Shown here: positions 28,425 to 33,955 of the stretch, piece after piece
Layout: every line of letters starts with the position of its first letter
Position numbering within the stretch: position 1 is the stretch's first letter
Assembly (NCBI GenBank): GCA_001724245.1
Contig: MEDX01000094.1
Span: forward strand, 1 to 33,955
From: Fonticula-like sp. SCN 57-25
Taxonomy: Eukaryota > Nucleariida > Rotosphaerida
Length of the DNA: 33,955 nucleotides
Reading direction: 5' to 3'
Made by a program: the position numbers and the translations under genes
The notes under the pieces: generated by a model
What the model saw: the letters and a program-made list of their open reading frames with translations, nothing else
What the model was told of the DNA's origin: nothing
Databases searched by the model: none

Positions 28425-29498
28425 ATGTTGGAAGGCGATGCAGAGGCGCATGAGGAAGCCATCCATGAAAGGTCTCAAATGCTGCACCAGGAGGTGACCG
28501 CGCCCGTTTATGGCGCGTCTATTGCTTCATCATCCATGGGCGCGGCTGGCGAGCCGATCCCGGCAAGCGTGGCCGCGGTCGTGTTTGGAACTTGGGTGGG
28601 ACTGCTCCTCCGCGTTGTGCTGCAAGACCTGTACGACGTAGACGTGTCCGCCGTGGTTTTCCCTGCGCTGTACGCCAATTTTGTTGGCTGCATAATTATG
28701 GGCGTAGCGACGCGGAGAAAGGACCAGCTGCTGAGCAAGTACCGCCCACTTTACTCTGGCATCACGACCGGCTTGGCCGGATCCCTCACCACCTTTTCAT
28801 CCTGGAACTCTTCTGCGGTATTTTCGGCCCTTGGCTACAACCAAGAGCTTGAGTCACCGGCCGAGCGCGCGCTCTCTTGGGTTACAATTATGCTCGTGGG
28901 ATTCGCCGTGGCCTTTTTCGGGTATTGGGTCGGCATCGCAGTGGCCGAGTCGAGCTGGCCGTGGGGCCCAGCAGACGATGCTAGCACGGGATCCAAAGAG
29001 GCACCTATTGTGCTCGTGTATACTGTAACGCGAGCCGAGTATGTGTTTGTCGGGACTGTCGCCATTTGCTACGCTGGCATCATTGTTGCGGCGGTTGTAT
29101 CGCCCGACCTTCAGGCCATCGCGCTGAGCACCGCAGTGGCACCCCTCGGGAGTTTACCGAGATGTCTCCTTGGCCGTGCGCTGAGCAAGAGCAAGGCTCC
29201 GCTTGGCACCCTGCTGTGTAATGTGGTCGGCACGGCCGTCGCGGCGGCCGCGTGCGTCCTTCAGTTTAGCAACACAAGAACAAGCCCCGACTGTCGCCTA
29301 TACACTGCCGTAGTTATCGGGTTTTGCGGCTGTCTAACAACAGTTTCCACTCTAATTGTGGAGCTCACTACGCTACCGCGCAAGCTCGCCACGGCTTATG
29401 CCCTGGTCACGGTCGCCGTCGCCCAGGCGCTCGCCTTCCTTATTGTCGAGCTCGTCGGCAGCAGCATACCAGAGCCACATATTATGTGTACCATCTAG
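28425..29498 (+). CDS. FEX1: FEX-type two-domain fluoride channel/exporter
   Basis: A single exon encodes 357 aa. FEX proteins are fused pairs of bacterial CrcB/Fluc units that expel fluoride at the plasma membrane. Nine hydrophobic helices are visible: four, a single connecting one (about 205-228), and four more. Repeat 1 has N85 (YANFVGCIIMG) and GLAGSLTTFSSW (about 116-127); repeat 2 has LCNVVGTAVAA and GFCGCLTTVSTL. These Asn and TTxS positions line the pore in Fluc proteins. Repeat 1 keeps TTFSS, whereas repeat 2 has TTVS without the Phe, in line with the single working pore of yeast FEX. The N-terminal 45 residues are acidic and hydrophilic. ATG 28425 is the first in frame. Confidence 0.93.
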   Translation: MLEGDAEAHEEAIHERSQMLHQEVTAPVYGASIASSSMGAAGEPIPASVAAVVFGTWVGLLLRVVLQDLYDVDVSAVVFPALYANFVGCIIMGVATRRKDQLLSKYRPLYSGITTGLAGSLTTFSSWNSSAVFSALGYNQELESPAERALSWVTIMLVGFAVAFFGYWVGIAVAESSWPWGPADDASTGSKEAPIVLVYTVTRAEYVFVGTVAICYAGIIVAAVVSPDLQAIALSTAVAPLGSLPRCLLGRALSKSKAPLGTLLCNVVGTAVAAAACVLQFSNTRTSPDCRLYTAVVIGFCGCLTTVSTLIVELTTLPRKLATAYALVTVAVAQALAFLIVELVGSSIPEPHIMCTI

Positions 29499-29936
29499 CA
29501 GTTTGTGCACGCACTTATTTATGTTGTACTATATAATATATTTTATGAACGGTTGACCGGCGCTCGCTTTCGTTTTAAAAAGATGTAGCTTAACTATGGC
29601 GCTATATTACATGCTGCACGGCCACATTACGATGCCACTCTCAATACGTCGTTTGCTTAAACTTTCGTAGTGATTTGGTCGACATTTGATAGCATTTGGT
29701 GCGCAATATCCACAATGTATCTCACAATACGTTTCTCCCCGCGATCCCCACCCCCCTGTTTTGCCTCACCCTGGCCATGAGCGGCGCGATTCCCCTCAAA
29801 AGGGCGCAGCGATTTGATTGGCTGAAACTGACCAATGGGGAATCGGTGATGCGCGGTTCATCGCTACCCGCGTCCATTCCGTTCATCGCTCGTCGTCCTG
29901 TTCTGCCTTTGTTCTGCTGCCGGACGCGCGCGAGGA
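29499..29936. other. Promoter region of the ENA-type ATPase
   Basis: AT-rich in its first half (for example 29530-29545), probably the exporter 3' UTR, then GC-richer. Two CCAAT boxes in opposite orientation (ATTGG 29817-29821, CCAAT 29832-29836) lie about 105-120 bp before the ATPase ATG. No gene seen. Confidence 0.5.
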
Positions 29937-32900
29937 ATGAAGGATGCCCGCGAGGATGCGGAGCCGCCGGTTGGTCCGCATGTGCGCTCCGCCGAGGATA
30001 TTTTGCGTGATTTGAAGGTCGATCCCGAGGCGGGATTGTCGGAGGCGGAGGCCGCTAGGCGTCTCCTGGTCGACGGCCCCAACGCGCTCAAGGGCAATTC
30101 GGGGACGCCGTTTTGGAAGATCTTGCTCCGTAACACGCTCAACCCCATGAACGCCGTGCTGCTCGTAGCTGTCATTCTTAGTGCTGTGGCACAGGATACG
30201 ATCGAGGCCATTGTGGTGGCGGTCATCATTGTTGGAAACACGTCGATCTCTGTCATGCAAGAGTACCGCTCCGAGAAGACGCTCGACGCGCTGCGCCGGC
30301 TTACGTCGCCATCGGCGCACGTAATGCGCGACGGCGAAGAGGTTGACATTCCCGCGGTAAACGTGGTCGTTGGCGACATCGTTGTTCTTCGCGAAGGCGT
30401 ACGCATCGATGATGCCGAATGATCTGCGCCTAACCTTTTGCGCAGGATCAAGTGCCCGCTGACCTGCGCCTCTTTTCCACCACGCAATTGAACGTCGAGG
30501 AAAAGCTGCTGACAGGAGAGTCAGTCCCAGTATGCAAAAATACCGACACGATCGAGGATCCGACCGCGCCGCTCGGCGACCGTCTTTGCCTGGCGTTCAA
30601 GAGCACCGTTGTCACGATGGGGCACGGCGCCGGCGTCGTCGTATCCACCGGCCTGCGTACCGAGATCGGCCAGATTGCCTCGGCCATTTCTGAGGACGAC
30701 CATTCTACGACCAAGCTCGAGCGCTTGATGTACTGGATGATGTTTGGGCTGCTGGTACGTTCAATTGTTGACGCGGTGTTTGATTCTGACCGGCCTGCTG
30801 CAGGGTTTCGCCGTGATTTTGGTCCTCATTGTGTTTGCGGTGAACCGGTTCATCATCAACACCGAAGTGCTTCTCTATGCTCTTGCGCTCTCCGTGGCCA
30901 TGATCCCCGAGGCGCTGCCCGCGGTTTTGACGATTACATTTGCGGTGGCTGTGCGCAGGATGGCGCAGGAAAAGGCTGTCGTGCGCCGTATGAACGCGCT
31001 CGAGACGTTTGGATCCATCACGGATATTTGCTCTGACAAGACTGGAACGCTCACGATCGGTGAAATGTGCGACATTGCATCAGTATGAGCTCTACTGACG
31101 CGCTTTATTCTGCAGGACGGTTACCGTTGTCTGGTCCACCGCCGGGCCGATCAACTTTCTCGCGGAAAAGGTGCCGCCGTACTCTTCGCTCACTCACGAA
31201 GGCGCTCGATACACTCTTCTTGGCTGCGCGATCAACAACTCGGCCACAATGTCGGAACAGGACGGCGTGGAGATCGCCGTCGGCGACCCGACAGAGACCG
31301 CTCTGCTCAATGCGGGCGCCAAGGTCGGCCTCGACAAGGAAAAGTGCGTGATTTCTATTTGATTTTTCCTTTGCTCACGCCGTGCCAGGCTCGAGGACAC
31401 CGAGTACATCAAGGAGGGCGAGATGCCGTTTGACGCTGCGCTGAAGCGCATGGCGGTTATTTCGCAAGCGCGCCGCAATGACAAGGATGTGCGCGTTGTG
31501 TTTGCCAAGGGCGCTGCCGAGGTCATCCTTGAGCGCTCTTCGCACATTGTCGCCGAGGACGGCAGCATTATCGAGATGACTGACGCGCTGCGCGATCAAG
31601 TGATTGCTCGCTCGGAAGAGTTTGCCGACGACGCGCTTCGCGTGCTTGCATTTGCGTTCAGGGAGAATCTCGACGCTGAGATCACCACTGACGTGGCCAA
31701 CCGCGACCTTATCGAGTCCAACTTGACCTTTGCCGGGCTTGTCGGCCTGCAGGACCCGCCGCGCCCCGAGAGCGCGCCCGCCGTTCGCGAGTGCCACCGC
31801 GCAGGCATTGTGGTGCGCATGGCGACCGGCGACCATCCCCGCACGGCCGCCGCCATCGCGCGTCGCGTCGGAATCATCAATTCCGACTCTGGGGTGATCA
31901 CCGCTCAGGAGCTTGACCATATGACGGAGGAGGAGATTGACGCGATGCCCGACATTCCGCGTGTGATTGCGCGGTGCTCGCCGACAAGCAAGGTGAAGCT
32001 GATCAACGCGCTCCACCGGAGGAACCGCATTGTCGCCATGACCGGAGACGGCGTTAATGACGCGCCCGCCATCAAGCGCTCGGACGTCGGTATTGCCATG
32101 GGATTGGCCGGCACGGATGTCGCAAAGCAGGCGGCCGACGTGGTGTTGACCGACGACGACTTTGCCACGATTGTCGCTGCTGTCGCCGAGGGCCGCCGTC
32201 TCGTTGCCAACATTGCCAAGTTTACGATGCATCTGCTGACCGGCAACGTCTCCCAGGTGGTGATGCTCGTCATCGGCCTCGGGCTCGTGGGCGTCCCCGG
32301 CGATATTGTTTTCCCCATGTCGCCGTTGCAGATTCTCTGGATGAACCTGGTCACGCTGTCGGTGCCGACCATCTTCCTGGGCCTCGAAAAGACCATGCTT
32401 GATGTCATGAACGTTCCGCCGCGCTCGACCCGCAGCGTGGTGTTTGGCAAGGAGGTCATTGTTGATACGGTGGTTTACGGACTTTTGTCTGGCGCCATCG
32501 CGCTTCTTATCTTTATCATCGTCATCATTGCCGACCCGTCGGGTTCCTTTGGCGCGGTTGGCTGCAATAACAGCGATCAGCCGCCGGGCTGTCTCGCCGT
32601 CTACCGCGCTCGCTCCGCCAGCTTTGTCGCGCACTGCATGGTGCTGTTGATCCACGCGTACAACTGCAGGGACCAGCGCGCGTCCATGACGACGCTCAGC
32701 TTTTTCGGCAACAAGCCGCTTCTCATTTCTATTGCCATCAACACTGTCATCCTTGTTCCTCTCGTGTACATTCCCTACGTCAACGTGGAGCTCTTTAGGC
32801 AGGCGCCCATTTCGTGGGAGTGGGGCCTTGTTGCGGGCGGCGTGATTATTTTTGTCGTTGTCGCGGAGCTGTACAAGCTATTGAAACGCAGGAGCACTGG

Positions 32901-33006
32901 CGGCTGCTGCATCGACCCCATTCAGCGCATCGTATCGAGCGTCTCCCTAAACAAGAGCCTCTCCAGAAGTTCAAACCTGAGCGGCGATATCGCCTTGTCA
33001 GTTTGA
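29937..33006 (+). CDS. ENA: P-type cation ATPase, closest to ENA/P2D sodium pumps
   Basis: Exons 29937-30398, 30446-30754, 30804-31066, 31116-31343 and 31389-33006 encode 959 aa; introns 45-49 nt. Core motifs: TGESVPVCK (actuator), IPEALPAVLTIT (ion-binding helix 4), phosphorylated D335 in ITDICSDKTGTLT, KGAAE (nucleotide binding), and MTGDGVNDAPAIKRSDVGIAMG (hinge). The N-terminus has the cation-ATPase start (LSEAEAARRL...GPNAL). SVAMIPEAL and FGSITDICSDKTGTLTIGEM resemble the ENA group, which exports Na+ or K+ at high salt or pH; a calcium P2A pump is less likely but not excluded. Ten membrane helices are expected and consistent. Splicing each intron restores the family sequence (REGDQVPADL, LLGFAVIL, GEMTVTVVW). 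Confidence 0.9.
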
Positions 33007-33607
33007 CGTATTCAAATCCGATCACCATTTTACATATTCATTTTCTTACCTGTATGGTATTTTGCGCTGTCGTTTTGGACAAATGTATCATACTTTCGCA
33101 TTATTTGTTCAGCATCACATTTGGAAAGCACAGCATTCGTTGACGAGCGCAGAGCGCTGGACTAGACAGGGAATCAATTCGTTCCAAACGCCTCTAACTG
33201 ATAGGCTGTTGATAGGCATGTTGATAGGCAGTTGATAGCAGGTTGATAGGAGAATCCAAATTTGAGACGTACCGAAACCGACTATTTTCAACTTTCGGCA
33301 ATCCACGATGCCGTCGACGATTCGATGAAGCGCGAACTTTGTGGCCACAGCGTCTACGTTTGGTGCCTCTCTGTGAATGTTATGTCCCGTATTGTTATGT
33401 AATACTTGAAGGCGCATGCTTTGATGGTATGCATTTCTTTGCACGACCCAATCCGAGCCTTGGGCCCCGCCCGCGGTCCCCCGTGAATTTTCTTTTCGCC
33501 GTCGGGAGCGTTTCGCTGCGGGGACGAGGCATGGTCTAAAGGTGCACTGCGCGCGCAACACATGGCGGAAATGTACGTATACTTTATATCTACATTGCCA
33601 ATATTTT
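33007..33607. other. Convergent 3' region with a TTGATAGGC tandem repeat
   Basis: The ATPase and the last gene end toward each other. No gene is supported; open frames on both strands lack family features. It contains the short tandem repeat at 33199-33249. Confidence 0.5.
33199..33249 (+). repeat. Five tandem copies of an 11-12 bp TGATAGGC(A/T)G-type unit
   Basis: Units beginning TGATAGG or TGATAGC follow one another at 33199, 33210, 33222, 33233 and 33244, differing by one or two bases. A minisatellite-like tract beyond the ATPase stop codon. Confidence 0.75.
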
Positions 33608-33955
33608 CTAATCTGAATTACTTTTCTTTCTTTTGCCTTTTCGTTTCCTTTGTTGACCCCCCTCCCATCTAGAGTTTTCTTTTTTGCTTGCGACTTGCGT
33701 GCTCTCGACTGAGCTGTTCCTTCTCTTAGTAGCGGCGCCAGGCTTGGTTGCGGCGGCAGACGGGAGAGAAGGCCACAGCAATGTGCGGCGTGGTGTGGCA
33801 TCCCAAGCAATAGCAATGTTGGACGCCGACACACACTTGCTCTCGTCCAGCTTCTTAAAGCCTCCGTGGTCCACCCACCGCTCGTCCGGGAAGACGGTTG
33901 CTCCACGTGCGAGGCAAGTCGCATAATCGGCGGCTGCGATGGCCCGCTTTGCCGC
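33608..33955 (-). CDS. 3' end of an unidentified gene with a lysine-rich tail (partial)
   Basis: An open frame enters at the window edge and stops at TAG (33610-33608), giving the last 115 residues. The edge part (AIAAADYATCLARGATVFPDERWVDHGGF) looks like a folded domain. The rest is Ser/Thr/Lys-rich and ends in a basic cluster (GKRKKSNSD), resembling a nuclear localisation signal. I do not recognise the family. A further intron between the folded part and the tail is possible. Confidence 0.55.
   Translation of the reverse strand, partial: AAKRAIAAADYATCLARGATVFPDERWVDHGGFKKLDESKCVSASNIAIAWDATPRRTLLWPSLPSAAATKPGAATKRRNSSVESTQVASKKENSRWEGGQQRKRKGKRKKSNSD

Noticed and set aside
31375-32655. 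A 426-residue minus-strand open frame opposite the ATPase
   Set aside because: It is the antisense shadow of the ATPase last exon; its composition (His/Arg/Asp/Gly-rich) shows no family.
1-33955. Bacterial operons, CRISPR arrays, prophage or insertion sequences
   Set aside because: Spliceosomal introns in most genes, nuclear-only proteins and a Pol III tRNA show eukaryotic nuclear DNA; no direct-repeat array, transposase or integrase was seen.

Overview
This is a nuclear, gene-dense, GC-rich eukaryotic window. The genes are interrupted by very short GT-AG introns: I placed 32, of which 31 are 45-71 nt and one is 199 nt. It also holds a Pol III tRNA-Lys gene. Eukaryote-only proteins (RNASEH2A, CENP-C, NudE/NDE1, CABIN1/Hir3, Rad23, Rpp21) sit beside a tandem-WW Yorkie/YAP homologue carrying LATS-type HxRxxS sites. 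YAP is best known from animals and their unicellular relatives, so I infer a unicellular holozoan/opisthokont with a compact genome. The species cannot be fixed from the sequence alone.

Layout: the 3' end of an acidic-tailed protein (+, 2-250); a long CCAAT-rich gap; a PacC/GLI/ZIC-type three-finger, polyQ transcription factor (+, 887-2782). Then a run on the minus strand: RPP21 (3129-3693), YAP homologue (4087-5357), bHLH-zipper (5446-5958), glycine decarboxylase P-protein (6316-9309), RAD23 (9628-11012), an acidic beta-propeller-like protein (11242-12849) and tRNA-Lys(CUU) (12932-13004). A small NATD1-like acetyltransferase follows (+, 13064-13443), then a diacylglycerol-lipase-like lipase (-, 13534-15024) and an HMG-box protein (-, 15178-15777). 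Next come a dCache-HAMP adenylyl cyclase (+, 16169-18857), RNASEH2A (-, 19029-20023), CENP-C (+, 20184-22328), NDE1 (-, 22530-23279), CABIN1/HIR3 (+, 23399-28255), a two-domain fluoride exporter (+, 28425-29498), an ENA/P2D-type cation ATPase (+, 29937-33006) and the 3' end of an unknown gene (-, 33608-33955).

The centre (19-28 kb) is rich in chromosome biology: ribonucleotide removal, inner kinetochore, dynein/centrosome regulation and HIRA histone deposition. RNASEH2A and CENP-C share a 160-bp divergent promoter with two perfect E2F-type motifs and two TCACGTGA palindromes. NDE1 and CABIN1 share a 119-bp divergent promoter.

The features I rate highest are: a 5' splice-site consensus of GTRCG rather than GTRAG in 29 of 32 introns; the YAP homologue with no recognisable TEAD-binding region; a PCNA-binding-like peptide on the catalytic RNase H2 subunit; a receptor adenylyl cyclase whose first metal-binding Asp is Glu; and a CABIN1 gene whose first coding exon is only the ATG.
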